Positions 16,064 through 24,401 of a stretch of 29,328 nt of DNA are shown piece by piece. The DNA lies in the NCBI GenBank assembly GCA_964447335.1, contig CAYUSA010000035.1:1-29328 (forward strand). The letters run 5' to 3'. Positions within the stretch are counted from its first letter, which is position 1. The number at the start of each line of letters is the position of its first letter. The notes beneath the pieces were generated by a model. The model was not told where the DNA came from. It was given only the letters and a program-made list of their open reading frames with translations, and made no database searches. The DNA is from HRBIN12 sp964447335. Its GTDB lineage: Bacteria; Actinomycetota; UBA4738; HRBIN12. Both the position numbers and the translations under genes were made by a program.

Positions 16064-16573
16064 TCAGACCTTCGCCTTCTCGCGAGCCGCCGCCGCTTCC
16101 ATCGCCGCGAACATAGTCTCCGCCTCGTCCTCGCCGAGCCGGTCCTCGAGCAACGGGAGGTAGATCTCCTCCTCCTCGACGAAGTGGACCTTCACGAGCG
16201 TGTACAGGCCGTAGAGGATCCGCCGGAGCGCGTGCTCGACCCCGAGCGGGAGCGACGGCGCCCGCAGCTCCGGCTCGATCGCCTCGAGCTCGTCGACCAG
16301 ACCCGCCACCTCGACGTGGTCGTGACGCATCGTCGCCGTCGCCTCGGGCGCGCCCATCAGGCGCGCGACGACCGGATACAGCTCGGCGTCCTCGGCCTTC
16401 GCGTGCGGGAGCAGCTCCCGCGCGAGGAACGCGTGGACCTCCTCGACTCGCTCGCGCAGGGTCTCGAGCGGCACGAGGCCGACGGCGTCCGCGACCCGGC
16501 GGATGCGCTCGATCTTCGGCAGGAGCTCCTTGTGCTCCTCGCGCAGCGGCTCCGTGATGGTGTACATCGGCAT
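16064..16573 (-). CDS. Hemerythrin-like (HHE) domain protein
   Basis: This 169-aa, all-helical protein has histidine and acidic metal-ligand motifs: EEHKELL (H14), PHAKAEDAELYP (H57, E61 region), MRHDHVEV (H84, H86) and KVHFVEEEEIYLPLL (H129, E133). These fit a non-haem di-iron or single-metal HHE cation-binding domain. Such proteins bind oxygen, nitric oxide or iron, but the role here cannot be read from sequence. There is no signal peptide, so it is cytoplasmic. Starts at 16573 or 16567 are both possible. A perfect 8-bp inverted repeat lies upstream, suggesting a regulated gene. Confidence 0.88.
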   Translation of the reverse strand: MPMYTITEPLREEHKELLPKIERIRRVADAVGLVPLETLRERVEEVHAFLARELLPHAKAEDAELYPVVARLMGAPEATATMRHDHVEVAGLVDELEAIEPELRAPSLPLGVEHALRRILYGLYTLVKVHFVEEEEIYLPLLEDRLGEDEAETMFAAMEAAAAREKAKV

Positions 16574-16584
16574 CCCCCCCGCCC

Positions 16585-16604
16585 GGCACGCTACGGAGCG
16601 TGCC
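16585..16604. repeat. Perfect 8-bp inverted repeat upstream of the hemerythrin-like gene
   Basis: GGCACGCT and AGCGTGCC are separated by ACGG, and the repeat lies 11 bp before the hemerythrin-like ATG. It has no T-run, so it is not a good terminator. It may be an operator or a 5'-UTR hairpin. Confidence 0.6.
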
Positions 16605-16657
16605 CCACCGGGCCTAGGGCCATCCGCCCCGGCCTCCCCCGGACCGGTGCGCGGCGG

Positions 16658-16685
16658 CTCAAGGGCCTAGGCCTCAAGTCCGATA
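16658..16685 (+). promoter_or_regulatory. Possible flagellar-sigma (FliA/SigD) type promoter
   Basis: CTCAAG (16658-16663) and CCGATA (16680-16685) resemble the TAAA...GCCGATA elements of sigma-28 promoters, with 16 bp between TCAA and TCCGATAC. The imperfect CTCACGGGGTGAG follows. No flagellar gene is in the window, so this is weak. Confidence 0.25.
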
Positions 16686-16753
16686 CTCACGGGGTGAGCA
16701 GGGGGATAGCGTTGAGGACGTTCGGACTCGGCCGGCATACCAGGAGACACGGC

Positions 16754-17137
16754 GTGAGCGCAAGCGCGATGGTCAACCTGGACGGGGCCTCCCCGTTCGC
16801 CCTCGTGGAGTCGCCGACGACCGAGCAGCTCGAGACCGAGGGCCGCGTGCGATACCTGCTCGTCTCCGGCAGGCAGGACGACGGCCTGTGGGGTCCGATC
16901 GGCGCGCTCTGGCGCTCCGAGGACCGACGCCGGGGCGGGTTCCTGGTGGACCCCTGGGCCCTCTGGGGGGGGAGCGAGGTCGTCCGCGGCTACCGAAGCG
17001 CCCTCGAGCGCGGCTGGACCCCGGAGACCATCTATGTCTACTGGCAGCGTGAGGTCTGGCCGCGCGGCTACACGATCGATCCCGAGCGCGAGGCCGAGTC
17101 GCTGCTCCTGCTGAACGAGCTCGTCGCCGCGCTGTAG
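16754..17137 (+). CDS. Unrecognised small tryptophan-rich protein
   Basis: I do not recognise this 127-aa protein. It starts at a GTG (16754) preceded by AGGAGA. An in-frame ATG at 16769 is an alternative. There is no signal peptide or transmembrane segment. It has seven tryptophans (LWGPIGALWRSED, DPWALWGG, RGWTPE, VYWQREVWPRG), giving a compact aromatic protein, and an acidic helical end (PEREAESLLLLNELVAAL). Codon usage looks like that of its neighbours. It is flanked by the hemerythrin-like gene and the convergent ftsK, which ends four bases away. A conserved lineage protein is more likely than a chance frame, but function is unknown. Confidence 0.7.
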   Translation: MSASAMVNLDGASPFALVESPTTEQLETEGRVRYLLVSGRQDDGLWGPIGALWRSEDRRRGGFLVDPWALWGGSEVVRGYRSALERGWTPETIYVYWQREVWPRGYTIDPEREAESLLLLNELVAAL

Positions 17138-17141
17138 CCGG

Positions 17142-19347
17142 TCAGCCGGTGTGTGCGGAGCGGGATCTCTCCCACTCCTCGGGCGTCACGAGCACGTCGC
17201 GCGCCTTCGAGCCGAGGCTCGGGCTGACGATGCCCCGCTCCTCGAGCAGGTCCATGATCCGTCCGGCTCGAGCGAACCCGACCTTCAGCTTGCGCTGCAG
17301 CATGCTCGTCGAGCCGAGCTGGGAGCGGATCACGAGCTCGGCCGCCTGTCGCATGAGCTCGTCGTCCCCGTCGAGATCCTCGCCGTCGCTCTCGACCGGT
17401 GGCCGCCCCATGCCCTCGACGCTCGCCTGGTACTCCGGGTCGCGCTGGGCGCGCACCCACTCGGAGATGGCAGCGATCTCCTTCTCGGTCACCCACGCGG
17501 CCTGCAGGCGCGTCGGCCTCGAGGCGTTCGACGGCGCGAACAGCATGTCGCCATGGCCGACGAGCTTCTCGGCGCCGTTCATGTCCAAGATGACCCGTGA
17601 GTCGGCCTGGCTCGAGGCCATGAGCGCGATCCGGCTCGGGATGTTCGCCTTGATGAGGCCGGTGACCACGTCAACGCTCGGACGCTGGGTAGCGACCACG
17701 AGGTGGATGCCGACCGCGCGCGCCATCTGCGCGATGCGGCAGATCGCGTCCNNNNNNNNNNACCATCATGAGATCGGCGAGCTCGTCGATCACGACGAGC
17801 AGGTACGGGAAGTCGACGACCTTGTGCTCCTGCCCGGGAGGGATGCGCAGGCTGTCCTCGGCCATGCCGGCGCGGTAGCCATCGATGTCGCGCACGCCGA
17901 CCATCGCGAGCACCTCGTACCGCTGCTCCATCTCCCGCACGACCCAGGCGAGGGCCTCGGCGGCCCGCTTCGGGTGCACGATGACCGGAACGAGCAGGTG
18001 CGGCAGGTCGGCGAAGTGCGCGAGCTCCACGCGCTTCGGGTCGACGAGCACGAGCTTCACCTCTTCCGGTGTGGCGCGCATGAGGATCGAGGTGATGAAC
18101 GAGTTGATGAGGCTCGACTTGCCTGCGCCGGTCGCTCCCGCGATCAGCAGGTGCGGCATCTTCGCGAGGTCCACGAGCTGTGCCCGCCCGTGGACGTCCT
18201 TGCCGAGCGCGACCGAGAGCGGGTGCGTGTCGTCCTTGGCCACCTTCGCGCGCAGCAGGTCCCCGAGCATCACGAAGTCGCGGACCTTGTTCGGCACCTC
18301 GACGCCGATCGCCGACTTGCCCGGGATCGGGGCGATGATGCGAACGTCCGGCGTCGCGAGGGCGTACGCGATGTCGTCTGCGAGCGAGAGCACCTTGTTG
18401 ACCTTCGTGCCGGCCTCGACCTCGACCTCGAACAGGGTGACCGTCGGCCCTCGATGGGCCGCCGTCACGTGCGCCGGGACGCCGAACGTGTGGAAGGTGC
18501 GCTCGAGGGCCTGTGTCGTGTGCTCCTCGTCGCGCTCGTTGCCTGCCGACGCGGGCGAGGTGCGGAGCAGGTCGATGGGTGGGAGCTGGTAGCGGCCGCC
18601 CCTCGGCACGGGACGCACGAGCTCGGGCACCTCGATGGGCTCGAGCTCCGGTTCCACCGGGCCCTCCTCGGGGAGCTCGACGACGAGGTCGCGCTCGGTG
18701 CGGCGGACACGGAGCTCGCGCCGGCGCCTGGGCCTCCGCTCGTCCTCCAGGAGCTCGAGACCGTCGTCGTCCTCGGCCTCGTCGTCATGCCGCGCGAAGC
18801 GGTCGCGGATGCCGCGCCCGACGGCGGCGAGCGGCGTGCCGGTGAAGATCAGCAGCCCGATCACCGAGACGCCCGTGAGCACGATCGCCGCGCCGACCTG
18901 CGAGAGCAGCTTGCCGAGCGGCCAGGCGGCGATCGCGCCGATCACCCCGGCGGCGTCCTCCACCTTCGTCCAGCCACCGAACGGCCGCGGGTTGTCCCGC
19001 CACAGCGAGAGCAGGCCGAGCACCCCGACGAGCGCGATCGCGAACCCGATGAACATCCGCGTGCGGTCGTCCTCGGCGGTCCCGCGAAGGAGCAGGATCC
19101 CCCAGTACAGGGCGAGGAACGGGCACACGACGGTTGCCGCTCCGATCGAGCCGTGCAGCAGCCAGTCGATGCCCCGCCCGAGGACCCCTGCGGCCTCGAA
19201 CCACAGCGCGAGCACCGAGATGAGCGCGAACACGACGAGCCCGATGCCGAGCGCATCTCGCGCCCACGGCCTCAGGTGCTGACGCATCCGGGTGCGGGCG
19301 GGAGCGGCCTTCCTCGAGGAGGCGCGCCCCTTGGTCTTCGTCGCCAA
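17142..19347 (-). CDS. ftsK: DNA translocase FtsK/SpoIIIE (sequence gap inside)
   Basis: FtsK is a septal membrane protein that pumps DNA during division and assists dimer resolution. The N-terminal part has about four transmembrane helices (31-51, 64-87, 98-116, 150-169), an acidic and arginine-rich linker (187-250), and the motor with P-loop GATGAGKSS (404-412) and Walker B LLVVIDE. After the gap come VVATQRPSVDVVTGLIKANIPSR and the C-terminal gamma winged helix (SMLQRKLKVGFARAGRIMDLL). Ten Ns at 17752-17761 break the frame. FtsK spacing predicts about 18 missing bases, so I treat this as one intact gene of about 740 aa. The start is TTG with GGAGGT, directly after the rnj stop. Confidence 0.93.
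17752..17761. other. Assembly gap of ten Ns inside ftsK
   Basis: The flanks read ...DLMMV before and DAICRIAQM after, in two frames. The conserved FtsK stretch V-x-x-R-x-V-E-D would need 18 bases. Ten Ns are therefore a placeholder and the frame change is artificial. Confidence 0.95.
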
Positions 19348-21066
19348 CTAGACCTCCATGATCACGGGCAGGATGACCGGCTTGCGCTGCGTAACCTCGT
19401 AGAAGTAGCGACCCAGCACGCGCCGGATGTTCTGCTCGAGCACGCTGCGGTCGGTGACCTCCGCGGACGCGCTGTCCTGCAGCGAAAGCATGACGCGTTC
19501 CCGCGCCGCTTCAAGGATGTCGCCCGAGGTCTCCTCGAACACGAACCCGCGGTTCACGATGTCCGGCCCCGATACCACCTGCCCATGGTGAGCGTCGATC
19601 GCGAGGACGACGACGACGACGCCGTCGCCCGAGAGCTTGCGCCGGTCGCGGAGCACGATCTCGCCGACGTCGCCGATCCCAAGACCGTCCACGAAGGTCA
19701 TCCCGGCGGGGGCGCGGCCCACGATCTGCACCTTCTCCCCCACCTCGAGCACGTCGCCGTCCTCGCACACCAGCACGTGCTCGGGCGGGATGCCGACCTC
19801 GGTCGCGATCTTCGCGTGGTGCGAGAGCTGACGGCGCTCGCCGTGGATCGGCACGAACCAGCGCGGTCGCACGAGCGAGAGCATGAGGCGAAGCTCCTCG
19901 GCGGCGGCGTGACCGCTCGCATGGATCGGGTACGCGGGGAGGTGGAAGACGTCGGCGCCGGTCCGGTACAGGCCGTCGATGACACGGTGGATCGCGGGCT
20001 CGTTCCCCGGGATCAGGCTGCTCGAGAGCACGACGGAGTCGCCCTCCTGGAGCTTCACCCACTTGTGCTCGCGCGCGGCCATCAGCGAGAGCGCCGAGAG
20101 CGGCTCCCCCTGCGAGCCCGTGCAGATCACGACGACACGCGCCGGGTCGAGCGCATCGACCTGCTCGATCGGGACGAGGTCGGCGTCCGGCACGGCGAGC
20201 AGGCCGAGCCGGCGGGCCGCCTCCACGCTCTGGTGCATCGAGCGGCCGAGGAACGCCACCACGCGCTCGTTCGCGCGAGCCGCGTTCACGACCTGCTGGA
20301 TCCGGTGGATGTGGCTGCTGAAGCAGGCGACCACGACGAGCTGCGGTGCCCGGGCCACGATGTCGGTGAGCACCGGACCGACGCTCCGCTCGCTCGCGGT
20401 GTAGCCGGTCTCCTCGGCGTTGGTGGAGTCGGACAGGAGCAGGTGGACACCTCGGCCGGCCTCCTCGGCCAGGGCGTGCAGGTCCGTCGCCCGCCCGTCG
20501 AGCGGCGTCTGGTCGATCTTGAAGTCGCCCGTGTGCAAGATCGCGCCGAACGGCGTGTCGATCGCGACGGCCATGCCGTCGGGGATCGAGTGGGTGACGC
20601 GCATGAACCGCATCGAGAACGGCCCGATGGCGGCCGCCTCGCCCGGCACCGCCGTGCGGAAGTCGGCGCGGTCCCGGACGTGGTGCTCCTCGAGCTTGCC
20701 GTCAAGGAGCGCGAGCGTGAACGGGGTGCCGAAGACGGGCAGCGTCCGATCCGCGAACTCACGGAGCAGGTACGCGAAGGCGCCGATGTGGTCCTCGTGG
20801 CCGTGGGTGAGCACGACGGCCTCGACGTCCTCGATGCGGTCGCGGAGGTACTCGAAGTCCGGGAGCACGATGTCCACCCCCGGCATGTCGGCGTTCGGGA
20901 ACGACAGACCGACGTCGACGATCAGGATCCGGCCCTCGAGCTCGACGCAGGCCATGTTGCGTCCGACCTCGCCCACGCCGCCGAGGAACACGACGCGGGC
21001 GGGCCGCGGCGGGCGGGTGCGGCCCTTCTTCCCGGCCCGCGTGTCGCTCTCAGAGGAGGCCGGCAT
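19348..21066 (-). CDS. rnj: Ribonuclease J
   Basis: RNase J is a metallo-beta-lactamase/beta-CASP nuclease with 5'-to-3' exo- and endoribonuclease activity in RNA maturation and decay. The 572-aa protein has the zinc motif H88-G-H90-E-D92-H93 (VVLTHGHEDHIGAF), HTGDFKIDQTP, the beta-CASP region with ICTGSQGEPLSAL, and PIHGERRQLSHH. A C-terminal domain is present. Its ATG overlaps the dapA stop by 17 nt and its stop abuts the ftsK start, forming dapA-rnj-ftsK. This is the same order as in mycobacteria. The first ~20 residues are basic and non-conserved. Confidence 0.95.
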   Translation of the reverse strand: MPASSESDTRAGKKGRTRPPRPARVVFLGGVGEVGRNMACVELEGRILIVDVGLSFPNADMPGVDIVLPDFEYLRDRIEDVEAVVLTHGHEDHIGAFAYLLREFADRTLPVFGTPFTLALLDGKLEEHHVRDRADFRTAVPGEAAAIGPFSMRFMRVTHSIPDGMAVAIDTPFGAILHTGDFKIDQTPLDGRATDLHALAEEAGRGVHLLLSDSTNAEETGYTASERSVGPVLTDIVARAPQLVVVACFSSHIHRIQQVVNAARANERVVAFLGRSMHQSVEAARRLGLLAVPDADLVPIEQVDALDPARVVVICTGSQGEPLSALSLMAAREHKWVKLQEGDSVVLSSSLIPGNEPAIHRVIDGLYRTGADVFHLPAYPIHASGHAAAEELRLMLSLVRPRWFVPIHGERRQLSHHAKIATEVGIPPEHVLVCEDGDVLEVGEKVQIVGRAPAGMTFVDGLGIGDVGEIVLRDRRKLSGDGVVVVVLAIDAHHGQVVSGPDIVNRGFVFEETSGDILEAARERVMLSLQDSASAEVTDRSVLEQNIRRVLGRYFYEVTQRKPVILPVIMEV

Positions 21067-21934
21067 CGGCGAGAGCTTTCTCGATCCGGTTCCGTTCCTC
21101 GGCCGTGGCCGGCACGAGCGGCAGGCGCGGGGGGCCGACCGGCCGCCCGACGAGCTCGAGCGCGGTCTTCACCGGGATCGGGTTGCTCGTGATGAACAGG
21201 GCGTTGAACAGGGGTGTGAGCTCCTCGTGGATCTTCCGCGCCGCCGGGATGTCGCCGGTCGCGATGAGGTCGATCAACCGGCGGATGCGCCCGCCGACGA
21301 GATGGGCCGCGACGCTCACGACCCCGACGGCGCCGAGGCACACGTACCCGAACGTCGCCCAGTCGTCGCCGGAGTAGACCTCGAAGTCCGGCGGCGCCTC
21401 GCCGATGAGCCGGCTGATCGCCTGGAAGTCCCCGGTCGAGTCCTTCACGCCGACGATGTTCGGCACCTCGGCCATCGCGAGCAGGGTGTCGTGCTCGATG
21501 CGGGTGCCGGTCCGGCCCGGGATGTTGTACGCGACGATCGGGATGTCGACGGCGCCGGCGACGAGCGAGAAGTGCTCGAGCAGGCCCCGCTGCGGCGGCT
21601 TGTTGTAGTACGGCGTGACGAGCAGGAGCCCGTCGGCGCCCGCCTCCTCCGCCTCGGCCGAGAGCTCGAGGGTCTCGGCCGTGTTGTACGTGCCGGTGCC
21701 GCATAGGACCTTGCCGCGGCCCGCGGCGACCTCGATGACCGCACGGAACAGGTCGAGCTTCTCGCGGTGCGTGAGGGTGGGCGACTCGCCCGTCGAGCCC
21801 GCCACGACGAGGGCGTCCGACCCGTTCTCGAGCAGGTGCGCGGCCAGGTCTCGCGCGCCGTCCAGGTCGAGCGAGTGGTCCTCGCGGAAGGGCGTGACCA
21901 TGGCGGTGACGACCGCCCCGAACCTACCGGCCAT
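21050..21934 (-). CDS. dapA: 4-hydroxy-tetrahydrodipicolinate synthase
   Basis: DapA condenses pyruvate with aspartate semialdehyde, the first committed step to diaminopimelate and lysine. The 294-aa protein has GSTGESPTLTHREK, the tyrosine of IVAYNIPGRTG (Y136) and the Schiff-base lysine of IVGVKDSTGD (K164). The ATG at 21934 with a strong AAGGAGG is chosen. A longer frame upstream has no homology. It leads a tight operon with rnj and ftsK. With dapB, dapL and dapF elsewhere in this window it completes the route to meso-diaminopimelate. Confidence 0.96.
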   Translation of the reverse strand: MAGRFGAVVTAMVTPFREDHSLDLDGARDLAAHLLENGSDALVVAGSTGESPTLTHREKLDLFRAVIEVAAGRGKVLCGTGTYNTAETLELSAEAEEAGADGLLLVTPYYNKPPQRGLLEHFSLVAGAVDIPIVAYNIPGRTGTRIEHDTLLAMAEVPNIVGVKDSTGDFQAISRLIGEAPPDFEVYSGDDWATFGYVCLGAVGVVSVAAHLVGGRIRRLIDLIATGDIPAARKIHEELTPLFNALFITSNPIPVKTALELVGRPVGPPRLPLVPATAEERNRIEKALADAGLL

Positions 21935-22060
21935 GCTGCCTCCTTGCTCCGAGTCCGGTGCGGCGGTGGGCGGTGCGCCCGCAGACGTCGGGCCGGGCGG
22001 TCGGGCCCCGCTCAGGCGTCCTGGCTTGCCGCGACCGCTCGGCCCCACGTACGGCTCGGG

Positions 22061-22089
22061 ATGCTAGCACCGTCTCACTCCTCGCACAA
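22061..22089 (-). promoter_or_regulatory. Candidate dapA promoter (-35 TTGTGC, 17 bp, -10 TAGCAT)
   Basis: Minus-strand TTGTGC (22084-22089) and TAGCAT (22061-22066) are 17 bp apart. Transcription from about 22054 gives a 120-nt GC-rich leader before the dapA start. Confidence 0.45.
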
Positions 22090-22238
22090 GAGTCACATGC
22101 GTCACAAGTTGCACACGCGATGAAGGTGGTTCCAGTGGTTCATGGGCCAAGGCTGGCTCCTGCGCTCCGAGCAACTCCTGCACCACATCTCCATCATCGC
22201 GCCGCGTGTGCGACATCCGGGCGCGGGCCCGCCCGGGC

Positions 22239-22244
22239 TAGGAT
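22239..22244 (+). promoter_or_regulatory. -10 element of the adenosyltransferase gene, leaderless geometry
   Basis: TAGGAT ends six bases before the ATG at 22251, the same TAGGAT-N6-ATG arrangement as the LysM gene. No clear -35 is visible. Confidence 0.5.
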
Positions 22245-22250
22245 AGCCGC

Positions 22251-22802
22251 ATGCCCCGCATCTACACCAAGACCGGCGACGACGGCACGACCGGCCGCCT
22301 CTTCGGGGGGCGGATCTCCAAGGCCGATCCCGCGGCCGAGGCGTACGGGTCGGTGGACGAGTCCGTGGCCGCGCTCGGCCTGGCCCGAGCGCTCTGCAAG
22401 GACCCGGCCTTCGCCGAGGGCGTGCTCCAGATCCAGCGGGAGCTGTTCGTCGTCGGCGCCGACCTGGCCACCAACCCCTCCGAGCGCGAGCGGCTCGAGC
22501 CGGAGGTCTCGCTCGTCTCCGACGCGATGGTCGGGCGCCTGGAGACCTGGATCGATGAGCTCGTCCTCGCGCACCCGCTCCCGAACGCGTTCGTCGTTCC
22601 GGGGGCCAGCCCGGTGTCCGCGGCCCTCGACGTCGCGCGCAGCATCGTGCGACGGGCCGAGCGCAGGGCGGTCGAGATCCGCGAGGGGGGGGCCGAGGTC
22701 AACCCGGCGGCCCTGCGTTACCTGAACCGGCTCTCGGATCTGCTGTTCGTGCTGGCCCGGATCGAGGCGGGCGGATCCGAGCCCGGCACGCGCGAGAACT
22801 GA
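22251..22802 (+). CDS. PduO-type ATP:cob(I)alamin adenosyltransferase
   Basis: This enzyme transfers the adenosyl group of ATP to cob(I)alamin, producing adenosylcobalamin. The 183-aa protein shows the full PduO signature: YTKTGDDGTTGRLFGG (5-20), YGSVDESVAALG, VVPGASPVSAALDVARSIV and RRAERRAVE (about 115-142), and NPAALRYLNRLSDLLFVLAR (151-170). Length matches the trimeric family. Adenosylcobalamin is needed by the NrdJ at the left end of the window, a plausible customer. Methylmalonyl-CoA mutase elsewhere would be another. The mRNA appears leaderless. The gene is convergent with the lipoprotein gene, leaving 6 nt. Confidence 0.94.
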   Translation: MPRIYTKTGDDGTTGRLFGGRISKADPAAEAYGSVDESVAALGLARALCKDPAFAEGVLQIQRELFVVGADLATNPSERERLEPEVSLVSDAMVGRLETWIDELVLAHPLPNAFVVPGASPVSAALDVARSIVRRAERRAVEIREGGAEVNPAALRYLNRLSDLLFVLARIEAGGSEPGTREN

Positions 22803-22808
22803 CCGCGG

Positions 22809-23261
22809 CTACTGCTGGACGAACGCGCCGTAGTTGTCCTTGCCCATGAGCAGGACCACGAGGCCGATGTTGTCCGTGTCGATGCCGCCCAGCGCGACGT
22901 CGAAGGTGGCGGTCTCCCCTGCCGGAACGGCGGTCGGGGCCTCCACCTTGCCGTCGACCTCGGTCCCGTCGCGCGCGTCCAGGACGTAGAAATCGGGCTT
23001 CGCGAGCTCGCGGCCGGTCTGGTTCTGGACCTCGAGCGTCGCGTCGTCCAGGTCCAAGATCACGACGAGCCCGGCGTTCGCATAGCGGTAGACCGAGGAG
23101 CCGGGCGGGACGCTGATCGTGCCGGTCGGCCCAGTGCCGCCGGTTCCGCCGCTCGGGCCGGTGGCATCGCCGCCGTCCTTGCCGCCGTCGTCCCCCGTAC
23201 AGCTCGCGAGAGCGAGCGCCAACGCGAGCACGAGCACGACCAGACGGCCGGTAGTCTTCAT
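22809..23261 (-). CDS. Putative lipoprotein of unknown function
   Basis: This 150-aa product has a signal peptide ending in the lipobox LASC (cysteine 21). A Gly/Asp/Thr-rich linker (22-50) is followed by an acidic beta-rich domain (about 52-148) with AGLVVILDLDDATLEVQNQTG. That sequence looks like an Ig-like or FxLYD-type fold. The mature part should be lipid-anchored outside the membrane. A TAGCAT -10 (23273-23278) lies 11 bases before the ATG. I do not recognise a family. It is divergent from the SixA-like gene through only 46 bp. Confidence 0.8.
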   Translation of the reverse strand: MKTTGRLVVLVLALALALASCTGDDGGKDGGDATGPSGGTGGTGPTGTISVPPGSSVYRYANAGLVVILDLDDATLEVQNQTGRELAKPDFYVLDARDGTEVDGKVEAPTAVPAGETATFDVALGGIDTDNIGLVVLLMGKDNYGAFVQQ

Positions 23262-23307
23262 GGGCGCGCGGCATGCTACACGAACCCGGCCTGCAAGGAC
23301 CCTGACG

Positions 23308-23760
23308 ATGCGAACGCTCGAGCTCCGACGCCACGCGAGGCGTGACCCCTACGAGGATCGGCTCTCGCCCGAGGGGCGGGCACAGGCCGAGACGATCGGC
23401 CGCGCCCTCACGGGTAGCTACGCCGTCGTCTTCGTCTCCCCCGCTCAGCGGGCGGCCGAGACGGTCGCCTGGTTCCTTCGCGGGCTTGGCCAGCAGCTGC
23501 CGGCCCACGGCGTGATCCCCGGTCTCGCCGGGGACGGCACTGACCGCTCGCCGCTCGCCATGGCGGGCGTCGTGGCCGCGCTCCTGGACGCCGTGCCCGA
23601 GGGCGGACGCGGGCTGGCGGTCTCGCACACCCCCCTGATCGAGCGGGCGGTGTTCGGCCTGTCGGTGCGGGAGATCGCGCCCCTCGGCGAGTGCGAGGGC
23701 GTGCTCCTCACCAAAGCGGAGGATGACGGTCCGATATCCATCGAGGAGCTACGGCTCTAG
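23308..23760 (+). CDS. Histidine phosphatase (SixA-like)
   Basis: This 150-aa member of the phosphoglycerate-mutase-like histidine phosphatase family has the N-terminal catalytic RHA motif (LELRRHARRD, H9), where RHG is usual. Other conserved parts are RLSPEGRAQAETIGRAL, VFVSPAQRAAETVAWF (second arginine) and the second histidine in AVSHTPLIERAVFG. The small size without insertions is that of SixA-type phosphohistidine phosphatases. The true substrate is unknown. The ATG at 23308 has an AAGGA upstream and places H9 as in the family. It is 11 nt upstream of the LysE-type exporter gene, probably co-transcribed. Confidence 0.85.
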   Translation: MRTLELRRHARRDPYEDRLSPEGRAQAETIGRALTGSYAVVFVSPAQRAAETVAWFLRGLGQQLPAHGVIPGLAGDGTDRSPLAMAGVVAALLDAVPEGGRGLAVSHTPLIERAVFGLSVREIAPLGECEGVLLTKAEDDGPISIEELRL

Positions 23761-23771
23761 CGCCGGTCGCG

Positions 23772-24386
23772 ATGGACGTCTCGATCCCGCTCTCCGCGTT
23801 CGGGCTCGGCGTCGCGCTCGGGACGTCGCCGGGGCCGGTGCAGCTGCTCCTGTTCTCCGAGGCCTCGCGCGGGGGCATCGGCCGGGGCCTGCGGGCGATG
23901 GCCGGTGCGAACGCGACGTTCGGGCTGATGATCCTGCTCCTCGCGGCTGGACTCTCCTCGCTCGAGCCGGGCGCGACGTTCCTTCGCGTCGTGCGGGTGG
24001 TCGGCGGCGCGTTCCTCGTGCTCCTCGCGGTCGACGCCCTGCGCGAGAGCCGCCGCCCCGAGGTCACCGACGCGCCCCGGCCCGGCCTGCACCCGACGTT
24101 CCGAGGGGTCCTCGCGGTGCTCATGAACCCGGGCGTGTACGTGTTCCTCGGGACGACCGGCACCGCGGTCACGGCCAACGCGGCGGACGCCGGTGGGCGG
24201 ACGCTCGCGCTCACGACGGCGGTGGCGCTCCTTGCCGGCGTGTCGATGATGGACTCGGGGATGGTGCTCCTCGGAGCGGGCGCGCATCGCGTCAGCGACC
24301 GGTTCCTGCGGATCCTGGGCGACCTGCTCGCGGTCGCGCTCGGCGCCCTTGGGGTCTGGCTGGTCGTCCAGGGCCTCGCGGGCTGA
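23772..24386 (+). CDS. LysE/RhtB-family amino-acid exporter
   Basis: This 204-aa membrane protein has about six hydrophobic segments. The family's N-terminal signature is GLGVALGTSPGPVQLLLFSE, with the ALGTSPGP motif near residue 16. A conserved LMNPGVYVFLGT occurs in the middle. Such proteins export lysine, threonine, arginine or other small molecules. Substrate cannot be assigned from sequence. Diaminopimelate and lysine genes are nearby but not in this operon. It follows the SixA-like gene with an 11-nt spacer and is convergent with the Eis-like gene, leaving 15 nt. Confidence 0.88.
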   Translation: MDVSIPLSAFGLGVALGTSPGPVQLLLFSEASRGGIGRGLRAMAGANATFGLMILLLAAGLSSLEPGATFLRVVRVVGGAFLVLLAVDALRESRRPEVTDAPRPGLHPTFRGVLAVLMNPGVYVFLGTTGTAVTANAADAGGRTLALTTAVALLAGVSMMDSGMVLLGAGAHRVSDRFLRILGDLLAVALGALGVWLVVQGLAG

Positions 24387-24401
24387 GCTCGAGACCTCGC
24401 T

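Larger units (their letters stand above)
21935..22250. other. Intergenic region between dapA and the cobalamin adenosyltransferase gene
   Basis: This is a divergent spacer of 316 bp. It holds the predicted dapA promoter (22061-22089), a dapA leader of about 120 nt and, at its right end, the pduO -10. The stretch 22075-22145 is less GC-rich than its surroundings and has short CACA-containing direct repeats. I see no gene, tRNA or recognisable riboswitch in it. Confidence 0.5.

Noticed and set aside
17149..21192. A very long + strand open frame (over 1300 codons) antisense to ftsK and rnj
   Set aside because: It is the mirror of two clear minus-strand genes in GC-rich DNA, runs across the N gap, and its product is low-complexity Arg/Asp/Val-rich without any domain.
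21935..22054. Lysine riboswitch in the dapA leader
   Set aside because: The leader is about 120 nt, shorter than known lysine riboswitches, and I could not find the paired core.
22075..22145. Small gene or tRNA in the less GC-rich stretch before the adenosyltransferase gene
   Set aside because: No cloverleaf, no start with ribosome-binding site, and no frame with plausible composition.
22568..22600. LexA box at GAACGCGTTC in the adenosyltransferase gene
   Set aside because: The half-sites are separated by two bases instead of four and lie inside coding sequence.
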